Source of the DNA: Mucilaginibacter sp.
GTDB taxonomy: Bacteria; Bacteroidota; Bacteroidia; Sphingobacteriales; Sphingobacteriaceae
Length of the DNA: 64,000 nucleotides
Reading direction: 5' to 3'
Assembly (NCBI RefSeq): GCF_028288225.1
Contig: NZ_JAQBOC010000076.1
Coordinates: 124,001-188,000, forward strand
The notes under the pieces were generated by a model. The model had not been told where the DNA came from and did no database searches. It saw only the letters and a list, made by a program, of their open reading frames with translations. Shown here piece after piece: positions 33,532-42,315 of the stretch. Both the position numbers and the translations under genes were made by a program. Each line of letters begins with the position of its first letter. The stretch's first letter is position 1.

Positions 33532-35256
33532 TTACAAGCTTCCCCTCATGCCTGTTGTAAAATCTTTATTTATACTTACCGGTAACCTGCCGGTTGGGTT
33601 TAATTGCCGCGTTATCACTTTTACTGCCGAGCGCTGCAGGGCATCCGTCATTTGGTAGCAGGTAATCAATGCAGCGCATTTTTCAATGCCGGGCAAATCT
33701 GCAATGGTATACGCATTCGCAAAAACACTAATCACTGTATTGTTATGTGCGGCCAGGTCGCTTATAAACTGTTTAACGTCGCTGGTATAATCCAGTTTGC
33801 TTGCCGGGCGGATACGGGTATCATTTATACTTACATAAACCTGGTCATACCCTTTTAAGGTTGCCAGCAGATTTTTTAATTCAGCCGGAGATGTGTTTTT
33901 ACCTATTGTAAACAAATTGTTATAAGTGTACCATTTGGCAAGTTCCTGTTGAAAAACGGTTGTTTGGGTTACGCCAATGCTCACGATAGCCGTTTTTAAC
34001 AATGGGATCATTTGCAGCGCAAAGGCATTGCCTTTTACAAGTGTTACGGCCGCATCACTTAATTGCTGAACCAGGCTATTTGCTTCCGGCCTGTTCAAAT
34101 CTTCGGTTAAATGAGTAAGGCTGGTTTCCTGGTATTCATTTAGCCCTGCCCAATACTTGGCTGCAAGCACTTTTTTTACGCGGGCATTAAATTCCTCCTT
34201 TGATATTTTATCCTTGCGAATAGCCTTACGGATCTTTTTTATAGCCCTTTTGGAGTTTTCCGATAGTTCAATAATATCATTTCCAGCCAAAAAAGCCTTT
34301 ACATCAGCTTCACCGTCCGGAAAATATTTTATCACAGCTTTCATTTCCATTGCATCTGATACTACCAGGCCTTTAAACCGCAATGAATCTTTTAAAATGC
34401 CTGTTACAATTGGCCTTGATAAGGTTGACGGCAAATTTTTTGTGGTATCCAAAGCGGGGATGTCCATATGAGCTATCATTACCCCGCTTATGCCTGCGTT
34501 TATTGCCTCGCGGAACGGGTATTCCTCCAACGAATCTAACCGCTGGCGGGTAAAGGGCAACAGGGGCAGGTCAAGGTGCGAATCTGTGTTGGTATCGCCG
34601 TGGCCCGGAAAGTGCTTGGCCGTTGTTAAAAGGCCCCCATCCTGCATCCCTTTAAAATAAGCGATGCCTTTGGCCGCAACGTTGTATTTATTATCACCAA
34701 ACGACCGGTAATTAATAACCGGGTTATTGGGGTTATTGTTAACATCCATATCCGGACCAAAATTCATTTGCATACCCAGGCGCTTAAAATCATAGGCCAC
34801 CTGCTGTCCCATTTTATAGATCAGATTATTGTCCTGTATGGCTCCAAGCGTCATCTGGTATGGATAGGATATAGTTGAATCCAGCCGCATGCCAATACCC
34901 CATTCGCCATCCATTGCTATAAGTAATGGCACTTTGGCCAATTTCTGGTAACGGTTTATCAGGCTTGCCTGCCTTACAGGGCCGCCCTGAAAAAACACAA
35001 GCCCTCCTACCTGCTCGTCTTCTATAACTTTTGCAACAGAATCTTCATAAGCCTGGCCAAGGTTGGTGTGTGCGCGTACAAAAAATAGCTGCGCTATCTT
35101 TTTCTTGCGGCCCATCTTTTTGAAAACAGAATCGACCCAATGGTTTTGATGATCCAATGATTGGATATAAGTTTCCTTTTGCGCAAAAACATTTAGTGCA
35201 ACAAGGTTAAGTATAATAATTAATGAAAATTTAAATTGGTGGTTAATAAATCGCAT
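33532..35256 (-). CDS. Exported glycoside hydrolase family 3 (NagZ-like beta-N-acetylhexosaminidase)
   Basis: A 574-aa enzyme with a signal peptide (residues 1-24, ALNVFAQ) and a GH3 TIM-barrel: KHFPGHGDTNTDSH is the NagZ-type signature that supplies the catalytic Asp-His pair. The nucleophile Asp is in VVSDAMEMKAV. A C-terminal GH3_C-like domain follows (about 390-570). It probably trims peptidoglycan-derived N-acetylglucosamine outside the cytoplasm. The ATG at 35,256 begins the signal sequence; the longer frame adds only upstream residues. It is divergent from the outer-membrane protein at 35,368. Confidence 0.9.
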   Translation of the reverse strand: MRFINHQFKFSLIIILNLVALNVFAQKETYIQSLDHQNHWVDSVFKKMGRKKKIAQLFFVRAHTNLGQAYEDSVAKVIEDEQVGGLVFFQGGPVRQASLINRYQKLAKVPLLIAMDGEWGIGMRLDSTISYPYQMTLGAIQDNNLIYKMGQQVAYDFKRLGMQMNFGPDMDVNNNPNNPVINYRSFGDNKYNVAAKGIAYFKGMQDGGLLTTAKHFPGHGDTNTDSHLDLPLLPFTRQRLDSLEEYPFREAINAGISGVMIAHMDIPALDTTKNLPSTLSRPIVTGILKDSLRFKGLVVSDAMEMKAVIKYFPDGEADVKAFLAGNDIIELSENSKRAIKKIRKAIRKDKISKEEFNARVKKVLAAKYWAGLNEYQETSLTHLTEDLNRPEANSLVQQLSDAAVTLVKGNAFALQMIPLLKTAIVSIGVTQTTVFQQELAKWYTYNNLFTIGKNTSPAELKNLLATLKGYDQVYVSINDTRIRPASKLDYTSDVKQFISDLAAHNNTVISVFANAYTIADLPGIEKCAALITCYQMTDALQRSAVKVITRQLNPTGRLPVSINKDFTTGMRGSL

Positions 35257-35367
35257 AGTCAAATGTAGCTTAAATATGGTTTTTTTATTAAGTACCCATA
35301 AAAAAAACAATAATGAATAAACCTTTGTATTGTTTTTTACTCTATGAATATATCAAACAAAAACACA

Positions 35368-36030
35368 ATGAAAAAAATTCTCTTTTTTGCTATATTCCTG
35401 CTGGTAGCAGGTTCAGTAAGTGCACAAGGTTATTATGGCCGTCGCCACCAGGTGAGGCGATCAGCTCCGCGCAGCCAGTCAAATGATTTTTACCGTGTTA
35501 AGGTTGGCATTGCCGGCGGCTTCAACTTTGCCGATGCGGTTGATTCTTATAATTCAGATTATTCAACCGGCAGCATCACCGCTTTTCACGTAGGCTTAAC
35601 GTTAGACGTGCCTGTTGCCTACCCTTTTTCATTTGCCCCTGAAGTATTATACTCGCAAAAAGGCTATTCTGCCACAACTAATGATGGCAACTTTACACAG
35701 CGCAGTAATTTTATTGATGTGCCATTATTGGCCAAATTCAGGATGTCGCCTAACTTCAATTTCGTAATTGGCCCGCAGGTATCGTTTCCAATATCCACAA
35801 CAAATACTTATGATGACGGATTTGCCGTAACTGCAAGGGAACATTACAGCACTACCTCTGACCGTACAGTTTTGGATGGTGTTATTGGAGTTGGTTTTGA
35901 TATAACCCCGAATGTTGAACTGCGCGCCAGGTATACTATTGATTTTCAGGAAACTGACGATAACAGCTTTTATATCCCGGGTTACCGTAACGAGGTTTTT
36001 CAATTGGGCATAGGGTTTAAGTTTCAGTAA
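35368..36030 (+). CDS. Outer-membrane beta-barrel protein (PorT/OmpBB-like)
   Basis: A 220-aa protein. The signal peptide MKKILFFAIFLLVAGSVSAQ is followed by a basic linker (YYGRRHQVRRSAPRSQ). An eight-stranded barrel runs from VKVGIAGGFNFADAV through NFVIGPQVSFPI and VELRARYTIDF to the terminal strand VFQLGIGFKFQ, ending in Phe-Gln. The longer ATG at 35,344 adds only eight residues before the signal peptide, so 35,368 is preferred. Function is unknown beyond a small outer-membrane barrel. A terminator follows. Confidence 0.82.
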   Translation: MKKILFFAIFLLVAGSVSAQGYYGRRHQVRRSAPRSQSNDFYRVKVGIAGGFNFADAVDSYNSDYSTGSITAFHVGLTLDVPVAYPFSFAPEVLYSQKGYSATTNDGNFTQRSNFIDVPLLAKFRMSPNFNFVIGPQVSFPISTTNTYDDGFAVTAREHYSTTSDRTVLDGVIGVGFDITPNVELRARYTIDFQETDDNSFYIPGYRNEVFQLGIGFKFQ

Positions 36031-36060
36031 ACATCGTAAACACAAAATTTCCAAATAATT

Positions 36061-36093
36061 AAAAGCCAAGCAGTTAGTTGCCTGGCTTTTTTA
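36061..36093 (+). terminator. Rho-independent terminator
   Basis: Stem AAAAGCCA/TGGCTTTT with an inner GCA/TGC pair and a T-run, 31 bases after the outer-membrane protein stop. Confidence 0.7.
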
Positions 36094-36166
36094 TTACACG
36101 CTTTTTACGTTTGTAACGTTTTTGTTTCAATGTTTTATCTGTAGTTTTGAGTCCGTAATCAATTTT

Positions 36167-37021
36167 ATGCCTCAAAATATATTCGTTTTTGAAACAAGAG
36201 AAGTTAACTACCTTAAACCATATCTTGATAAAGCAAAATCCTTAGGGTTCAATGTTACCGTTACTGATAATTCACATCTAAAAGGCAATAAGCTTTTTAA
36301 GGAATTCATTGATGTATATAAACATTATAGTGTTAATCCCCCTGAATTTGAGATTGCCTGCTTTGCACGATATTTTGCAATTGCATCAATTCTAAAAAAT
36401 GACGATCCATTTTTGTTAACGGATACAGATGTGTACATTACCAAAGCATTCAGGGACTTGCAGGGGCACAATTTCAAAGGGAAATTTGTTGGTAGTGAAG
36501 GCTTTGATGAAAGAGGTTCGCAGGGGCAAATTTCTCCGCACTGTACCGCATGGAACCGAAGCCTGCTTTTTGATTTTATTAATTTCACCCTTAGTACCTA
36601 TAAAAAGAATCATGAAAATGATTTTCTGGAAAGCTATTATCAATCGCAAACCGAAAAATACACCTATACTTCTGTATCCGATATGAACCTGATCTACTTG
36701 TGGATCCAGGCTAACAACATACCCTACGTCAATTCAAATTCAACTAAATTTGAATTTGGTATTGATCATAATATTTCTACGGTAATATGTGACGATGATG
36801 AGTTTAAATCGTTTGCGGGTAGAAAATATTTCAAAATAAGAGGCGATAAAATCACCTGCTTTTTAAAATCAGGAAAAAAACAAGATATGGCTTTACTGCA
36901 TTTCCAAGGGCCATATAAGCCGATATTAAGGCGTTTTTATTTAGGCAGATATCCCAAGTTTTTGTACTACTCTATACGGAATAATTACCGGATGAGTAAA
37001 GCATCTTCAAAAGTAAAATAA
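36167..37021 (+). CDS. GT-A-like putative glycosyltransferase, family not recognised
   Basis: A 284-aa soluble protein. The start chosen is MPQNIFVFETREVNYL (ATG at 36,167); the upstream frame is poor in sequence. The segment FLLTDTDVYI (about 84-93) is a DXD-like metal site placed after an ICFARYFAIASIL-type helix. HCTAWNRSLLFDF (about 126-138) and MALLHFQGPYKP resemble galactosyl/polysaccharide transferases with a C-terminal His. The family cannot be named with confidence. It lies at the head of the polysaccharide region and converges with the next gene, three bases away. Confidence 0.65.
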   Translation: MPQNIFVFETREVNYLKPYLDKAKSLGFNVTVTDNSHLKGNKLFKEFIDVYKHYSVNPPEFEIACFARYFAIASILKNDDPFLLTDTDVYITKAFRDLQGHNFKGKFVGSEGFDERGSQGQISPHCTAWNRSLLFDFINFTLSTYKKNHENDFLESYYQSQTEKYTYTSVSDMNLIYLWIQANNIPYVNSNSTKFEFGIDHNISTVICDDDEFKSFAGRKYFKIRGDKITCFLKSGKKQDMALLHFQGPYKPILRRFYLGRYPKFLYYSIRNNYRMSKASSKVK

Positions 37022-37023
37022 TC

Positions 37024-37989
37024 CTATAAAGCAGCAAAGTGAAACACTGTTTTAAACCACCGTTTCACTTTGCTGCTTACGGCGTTTTGCTTGCGCCTTC
37101 TCTCATCAATATGAAAATCACGGTTTATAATACATAAGTCTGCTTGTTTATCAGGTAAAATAAATACAGGATCTATTATTTCATCAATTTCTGACAGGGG
37201 TAGATTAGCATATTCGTTTTCTTCCTGCAATGTATTTGTAGCGCTTACGCCAAAACCAATATTTGAAATCAGGTTTTCATTAGGAATAACCACAAGCCCG
37301 TTATTAAAAAAATTAACAAAATCCAACGGATAAGCCCATGAATTAATTTTCCCGGCTTTTGCATCATTGAAAATATTTAACCAGCTTTCAACTACCAATG
37401 GATCTTCGTAAATATTTTGAAGTCTTTCTCTTATTTCACGATCGTCATATTTATTTAAACTTAAATCATAATCCTTCCAAACCCTTTTCCAACTGGCCCA
37501 TCCCCAAACATGCGTGCGGTTTGAAAAATAATAGGTGCTATCACCCCACTTTTTCCCCTGTTGCAAATTACAGCCTGTAATGTGTCTTATCCTGGTATCA
37601 TCGCGATATTTTTCTAAAAGTGTATCGCAAAATTTAAAAAAGCTATTGGCAGGTAAACAATCATCTTCCAATATAATACCTTCCTCTTCATTATTAAAAA
37701 ACCAGGTTATTGCAGCAGATACGCCATTCCTGCAGCCTGCATTTTTTTTATTAAAAAGCGTTTTCACCTCACAGTCCCAATCAATGTTTTTTACAATAGA
37801 CCGTGTTTGTTTACATAAAGGACTGTCATTGGGGTAATCAGGCCTCGGTGCATCAGCAGCTATGTATAAACGGGATGGTTTGGCAATCCTTATTTGTTCA
37901 AATACCTTCCGGGTAGTTTTAGGTCGGTTAAATATTACAAATAATACAGCCGACTTAGTTTCATAAAGGGCAGGGGCAGGAAGATACAT
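37024..37989 (-). CDS. GT-A glycosyltransferase (HlpA-like)
   Basis: A 321-aa enzyme of the nucleotide-sugar GT-A fold, similar to proteins annotated as hemolytic protein HlpA: SAVLFVIFNRPKTTRKVFEQI (about 14-34), a GCRNGVSAAITW helix (about 95-106), the acidic DXD equivalent ILEDDCLPANSFF and HVWGWASWKRVWKDYD in the C-terminal half. It has no membrane segment. Its C-terminal codons carry a perfect 17-bp inverted repeat (37,029-37,078). Convergent with the neighbour at 36,167. Confidence 0.8.
   Translation of the reverse strand: MYLPAPALYETKSAVLFVIFNRPKTTRKVFEQIRIAKPSRLYIAADAPRPDYPNDSPLCKQTRSIVKNIDWDCEVKTLFNKKNAGCRNGVSAAITWFFNNEEEGIILEDDCLPANSFFKFCDTLLEKYRDDTRIRHITGCNLQQGKKWGDSTYYFSNRTHVWGWASWKRVWKDYDLSLNKYDDREIRERLQNIYEDPLVVESWLNIFNDAKAGKINSWAYPLDFVNFFNNGLVVIPNENLISNIGFGVSATNTLQEENEYANLPLSEIDEIIDPVFILPDKQADLCIINRDFHIDERRRKQNAVSSKVKRWFKTVFHFAAL
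37029..37078. repeat. Perfect 17-bp inverted repeat inside a gene 3' end
   Basis: AAGCAGCAAAGTGAAAC at 37,029-37,045 and its exact complement at 37,062-37,078 flank a 16-nt loop. All of it lies within the last 18 codons of the HlpA-like gene. On the minus strand it is followed after 7 nt by an AT-rich run, so it could terminate either strand of the convergent pair. Confidence 0.75.
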
Positions 37990-38159
37990 ATTATTAATTT
38001 TACTTTTAACAACTCAAACTTCAGCAGAATATTCTCCCTACGAGGTAACAATCCGGATGGAAATAGGTTTGAAAAAAGATTGTTACAAATCCGTGGATTT
38101 TTAAGCTTAATTTAAAGATTAACCAGGGCCATTTAAATTAAAATATGCACTTTTAAATT

Positions 38160-38972
38160 ATGCAAAGCAAAATAACCGGCGGAGATACAACGTTACTGTT
38201 TACAGCAAAAGTTTTAAATAAATATGACGTAAAGTTTTACCGTTGCAGTGATACCGGCTTTATTCAAACAGAGGAACCCTATTGGTTGGAAGATGCTTAT
38301 TCATCTGCAATAACAAAGCTGGATGTGGGGTTGCCTTTTCGTAATGTGTTCTTATCTGATGCTTTAAGCAAAATTTTAATAAAGCATTTTAATTATAAAG
38401 GTGCTTTTTTAGACTATGCAGGAGGATATGGTCTTTTTACACGACTGATGCGCGACAAAGGTTTTAATTTTTATACAACTGATAAATTTTGCCAGAATTT
38501 ATTTGCCGAATATTTTGATCTCAAGGACCTTCCTTCAAATACGATTTTTGAATTAACCACTGCTTTTGAAGTATTTGAGCACCTAACCAATCCTTTAACT
38601 GATATAAAAACGATATTGACATTTGCCGACAACCTGGTTTTCAGCACCGAGTTACAACCCGAAAATATAAAGTCGGTTGATGACTGGCCATATTTCTCTA
38701 CAGAAACAGGGCAGCATATTGCGTTTTACAATGAAACATCGTTAAAAGCGATTGCCGATAAATTGGGTTACCGGTTTTATACTGATGGCAAATTTTTACA
38801 TTTATTTACTAAAATAGATTTCGATCATAATCCCATGGCACCTGTGAGGGATAGTTTTTTATTACGAAAAGCCAAAAAATATATCAAGAAGGCTGAACGA
38901 AAAGCTGGCATGCCGGATAGTTTATTGATGACCGACTGGAAGTATATTAAAGATAAGCTGAATAAAGGCTAA
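38160..38972 (+). CDS. Class I SAM-dependent methyltransferase
   Basis: A 270-aa methyltransferase (Methyltransf_23 type) with motif I FLDYAGGYGLFTRLM (about 77-91), acidic motif II TTDKFCQNLF, and post-I segment TTAFEVFEHLTNP (about 126-138). The N-terminal CSDTGFIQTEEPYWL lead-in resembles methyltransferases found with sugar and O-antigen genes. Context between glycosyltransferases and the MsbA-like exporter suggests modification of a surface glycan (inference). Confidence 0.82.
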   Translation: MQSKITGGDTTLLFTAKVLNKYDVKFYRCSDTGFIQTEEPYWLEDAYSSAITKLDVGLPFRNVFLSDALSKILIKHFNYKGAFLDYAGGYGLFTRLMRDKGFNFYTTDKFCQNLFAEYFDLKDLPSNTIFELTTAFEVFEHLTNPLTDIKTILTFADNLVFSTELQPENIKSVDDWPYFSTETGQHIAFYNETSLKAIADKLGYRFYTDGKFLHLFTKIDFDHNPMAPVRDSFLLRKAKKYIKKAERKAGMPDSLLMTDWKYIKDKLNKG

Positions 38973-38998
38973 GATCTAAGATTAAAGAATAAAAACAA
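38971..38998. repeat. Single periodic arm, four 7-nt AAGA units
   Basis: AAGATCT, AAGATTA, AAGAATA, AAAACAA begin within the TAA stop of the methyltransferase (38,970-38,972). No inverted partner is seen. Low information content makes this the least certain member of the family. Confidence 0.35.
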
Positions 38999-39033
38999 GT
39001 GAGTCAAAAACTGCCTGGCCTTTGACCCTCCCG

Positions 39034-40866
39034 TCAGTCTGCATTAAAAGTTTGCATATCAATCAGCCTGCGGTACAGCCCATTGTTTTCAATTAGTTGA
39101 GGATGGGTACCTTGTTCAACAATTATACCATTTTCAAGCACAATAATTATATCAGCATTCTGGATGGTGCTTAGCCTGTGGGCAATAATTAAAGAGGTAC
39201 GGTTCTTCATCAAATTGTTTAGTGCTTCCTGCACCAATTTTTCCGATTCGGTATCCAGGGCCGAAGTAGCCTCATCAAGCAGCAAAATTGGGGGGTTATT
39301 TAAAACCGCCCTTGCTATACAGATCCGCTGCCGCTGCCCGCCTGATAACTTTGTACCGCGGTCGCCAATATTGGTTTCATAACCTTTTTCGGTCTCAATA
39401 ATAAAGTTGTGTGCATTGGCAATTTTGGCCGCCTCTTTAACCTGCTCAAGGGTAACGTTGGTTTTGCCAAAAGCGATGTTATTAAAAATAGAATCGTTAA
39501 ATAAAATCGACTCCTGGTTAACCACGCCAAGCAGCGACCTCAGAGACTGAGCTGTAAAATCATTTATATTTTGCCCGTCAATTAAAATCTCACCAGATTG
39601 CGGCTCGGTAAAATGCGGCACCAGATCCATCAGCGTTGATTTGCCCCCGCCAGACGGGCCTACAAGTGCAACTGTTTTCCCTTTGGGGATAGTTAGGTTA
39701 ATGTTATTTAGGATTTGCTTATCATCATAAGCAAAAGATACATTTTTAAATTCGATGCTGTTATTAAATCCGCTAAGGTCTTTGGCATTGGGCACATCCT
39801 TTATCGCAGGCTTTTCATCAATAAGTGCAAGCACACGCTCACCCGCGGCAATTCCTGAATGAATGTTGCTGAAAGAATCGGAGATAGCTTTTGCAGGGCG
39901 CATGAGCTGCGAAAAAATAGCAATATATGCAATAAATTGCCCGCCGGTCAGGTCAGATCGTTTATTCAAAATTAAAAAGCCGCCATACAATACGATGCAT
40001 GAGATCATGGTAATAGCCAGTGTTTCAGAAACCGGCGATGCTGATTGCTGTCGTTTGGCCATGGAGCGTAAGATCTTCGAATATTTTATATTCTCATCAT
40101 TAAAACGCTTTTTAATAAACTCAGTTGCATTAAACGCTTTAATTATCCGGACGCCCTGTAAGGATTCATCAAGGTAGCTGATCATATTCCCATACGTTTG
40201 CTGAGCTGCCACGGCCTGGGCTTTAAGCTTTTTAACAATCTTTGAAATGATAAAAGCAGATACGGGCACCACTATAAGTGACCCCAATGTTAAACTCACA
40301 GAAATCTTAAAAAGCAAAATCAAAAAAACTATCATTTGGAACGGCTCTTTAAAAATCACCTGTAATGTAGCCGTAACTGAAAACTGTACTACTTGCACGT
40401 CTGATGCTATTTTTGAAATAATATCGCCCTTACGCTGATTATTAAAATAGCCTAAATGCATATCCATTATATTATTAAAAACCGACCGGCGAAGATTCAA
40501 CAAAGTGTGTAAGCGCAGGTTTTCCATAGTACGTGCCCCAAGGTAACGGAACAGGTTTCCCAAAACCATGGTAATAATTATAACCGTGCATATAAACTTT
40601 AAAGCGCCCCAGGGGCCCTGACTTTGTATAAAAGCGTTCATGTAATATTTAAACCATCCGGTAACATCAAGAAATGCCGGGTGTTTAACAACTTCAACCG
40701 CGGTTGTTTTACAGGTATCAGCTATGAAAAGGGTATTCATCAGCGGGATAAGCAACGGATATACCATTGAGCTGAATAAAACATATAGCAAAGTAAACAG
40801 GATGTAAGGAATGGCAAACTTTTCAATTGGTTTGGCAAAAGATAGCAGCCGGAAATATGTCTTCAT
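39034..40866 (-). CDS. MsbA-like ABC exporter (permease + ATPase)
   Basis: A 610-aa half-transporter. Six TM helices lie in the N-terminal ABC_membrane domain (about 15-330), with a periplasmic insertion around residues 45-85. The nucleotide-binding domain (about 365-605) has Walker A VGPSGGGKSTL (about 403-413), Q-loop, signature KLSGGQRQRI (about 506-515), Walker B PILLLDEATSALD and the H-loop AHRLST. Typical substrates are lipid A or lipid-linked glycans, which fits the surrounding glycosyltransferases. A 26-bp perfect palindrome lies 27 bp upstream. Confidence 0.93.
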   Translation of the reverse strand: MKTYFRLLSFAKPIEKFAIPYILFTLLYVLFSSMVYPLLIPLMNTLFIADTCKTTAVEVVKHPAFLDVTGWFKYYMNAFIQSQGPWGALKFICTVIIITMVLGNLFRYLGARTMENLRLHTLLNLRRSVFNNIMDMHLGYFNNQRKGDIISKIASDVQVVQFSVTATLQVIFKEPFQMIVFLILLFKISVSLTLGSLIVVPVSAFIISKIVKKLKAQAVAAQQTYGNMISYLDESLQGVRIIKAFNATEFIKKRFNDENIKYSKILRSMAKRQQSASPVSETLAITMISCIVLYGGFLILNKRSDLTGGQFIAYIAIFSQLMRPAKAISDSFSNIHSGIAAGERVLALIDEKPAIKDVPNAKDLSGFNNSIEFKNVSFAYDDKQILNNINLTIPKGKTVALVGPSGGGKSTLMDLVPHFTEPQSGEILIDGQNINDFTAQSLRSLLGVVNQESILFNDSIFNNIAFGKTNVTLEQVKEAAKIANAHNFIIETEKGYETNIGDRGTKLSGGQRQRICIARAVLNNPPILLLDEATSALDTESEKLVQEALNNLMKNRTSLIIAHRLSTIQNADIIIVLENGIIVEQGTHPQLIENNGLYRRLIDMQTFNAD

Positions 40867-40892
40867 TAAAGGATTATATAAAAATGCAAATC

Positions 40893-40918
40893 TAACAGTA
40901 ATTAATTAATTACTGTTA
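40893..40918. promoter_or_regulatory. Perfect 26-bp palindrome upstream of the ABC exporter
   Basis: TAACAGTAATTAA and its exact complement meet without a spacer (centre at 40,905/40,906). It sits between the GT9 stop (40,923) and the exporter start (40,866). This could be a regulator site or a bidirectional hairpin; no regulator gene is near. Confidence 0.4.
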
Positions 40919-40922
40919 TGTG

Positions 40923-42065
40923 CTATAACATCGGCAAAATTGCCTGCCAAACATTAGCTAAACTAACATTGCTGATGCAAGGGAATGGTTGGTATTCTTC
41001 AGTTTTAAATATACAGATCCAGTTACAGTTATAGCATTCCATTTTTTCATATATGCATACCGGCTGCATATCGTAGTTTAAAGGATATGGCGAAAAACGC
41101 TCAAAATGACCTCCTCCAAGGATACAAACCGACTTTGTATTTGTTGCGGCTGCTATATGGATTGCGCTGGTTTCGTTAGCTATAAGTAAGGATGAATTAC
41201 CTATAATATCTATCAGTTGCAGTAATGAAGTTTCGCTAATTAAATTTGATACGCCTTGCGGAAGGTGTTTCATTAAATAATTCCCCGTTTGCACTTCAGT
41301 AGGGCCGCCTGCCAAATAAATACGCTGTGACGAATGCTGAAGGATAAGTTGTATTAGCGCCAGGAACTTTTCCTTTTCCCACCCCCGCTTAAATACTCCT
41401 GCACCCGGAAATATAACGATGCCGTTTTTTGTGGTTTCCTTAACTTTTATAAATGGTGCCTTTAAGGGGATAGGGCAATTTAAGGTAGTTTCGAAAAAAA
41501 ATCTAGACCGCTCAAATTCAAAGTAAATATTGTGGGGAAGCATTAACTGCTTTATATAAAACTTATCTGTTTTTACTTTATAACGTTCAAGTATCTGATT
41601 ATCATCGCCGTAAAAGCCAATAATTTGCTTTGTACCAGTGAGCGCGGCAAGCGAATCATTTATCAATGTGCGCGCGTAAGTTGGCTGCAGCACAATTTGG
41701 TAATTTTTCCTGAACAAGCGCCAGCCTAACTTTAAAGTTTTTAAAGGAGCCTCATATAGGTCATCTGCCTTAATAAATATAAACTCGTCAATAAAACGTG
41801 TATCATAGGTGATGGCTATATCACGCCACAAAATATTCCCTAACAGATCAATATGATAGTCTTTATATAACGCTGATGTTTTAACTACTTCAATAAAATT
41901 CCTGAAGAGTATATAATCGCCAATGGCATCTGTTTTAATAATTAGCAAACGCTTTGAAGGCCTCCTTAAAATGCTAAAAAACCTTAACAGCCACGGCAGT
42001 TTCAATAAAATGATACGGTTTATCCTGAATAAATTCCGGTTCTTAATGTGCATAGTCAGTTTCAA
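40923..42065 (-). CDS. Glycosyltransferase family 9 (heptosyltransferase-like)
   Basis: A 380-aa GT-B enzyme. The N-terminal half contains LLIIKTDAIGDYILFRNFIEV (about 44-64), the GT9 glycine loop. The C-terminal half has IVIFPGAGVFKRGWEKEKF, IYLAGGPTEVQ and LLIANETSAIHIAAATNTKSV (about 301-321), the heptosyltransferase donor site. A Cys-rich tail (CYNCNWICIF) is unusual. The start is uncertain: ATG at 42,065 or 42,053. It transfers a heptose-like or other sugar to an LPS-type acceptor (family knowledge). Confidence 0.86.
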   Translation of the reverse strand: MKLTMHIKNRNLFRINRIILLKLPWLLRFFSILRRPSKRLLIIKTDAIGDYILFRNFIEVVKTSALYKDYHIDLLGNILWRDIAITYDTRFIDEFIFIKADDLYEAPLKTLKLGWRLFRKNYQIVLQPTYARTLINDSLAALTGTKQIIGFYGDDNQILERYKVKTDKFYIKQLMLPHNIYFEFERSRFFFETTLNCPIPLKAPFIKVKETTKNGIVIFPGAGVFKRGWEKEKFLALIQLILQHSSQRIYLAGGPTEVQTGNYLMKHLPQGVSNLISETSLLQLIDIIGNSSLLIANETSAIHIAAATNTKSVCILGGGHFERFSPYPLNYDMQPVCIYEKMECYNCNWICIFKTEEYQPFPCISNVSLANVWQAILPML

Positions 42066-42291
42066 TAAAAATACTGCCCGGCCTGCGCTGTTTCTCCCGC
42101 CTTTTGCATAAAAACCGTAAATGTGCTAAGCTGACCATGTATTTTTTAATACGCAATTGATTTTCCTATTTTTAAATATTGCCTTTGAAAATACAGGAAG
42201 ACCCGGTTGACGGTTAAATCATATCAGACAGCCTTTCAAGCATTTATTACCGGGCAGTAATGAATAAAAAAGTAAAATTATCAAATTAGTT

Positions 42292-42299
42292 TATCTTTG
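42292..42299 (+). promoter_or_regulatory. Putative -7 promoter element TATCTTTG
   Basis: Exact match to the Bacteroidota TAnnTTTG motif, 17 bases upstream of the GTG start at 42,316. No clear -33 box is visible, so this is suggestive only. Confidence 0.45.
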
Positions 42300-42315
42300 C
42301 GGAAAAACTTTCATA

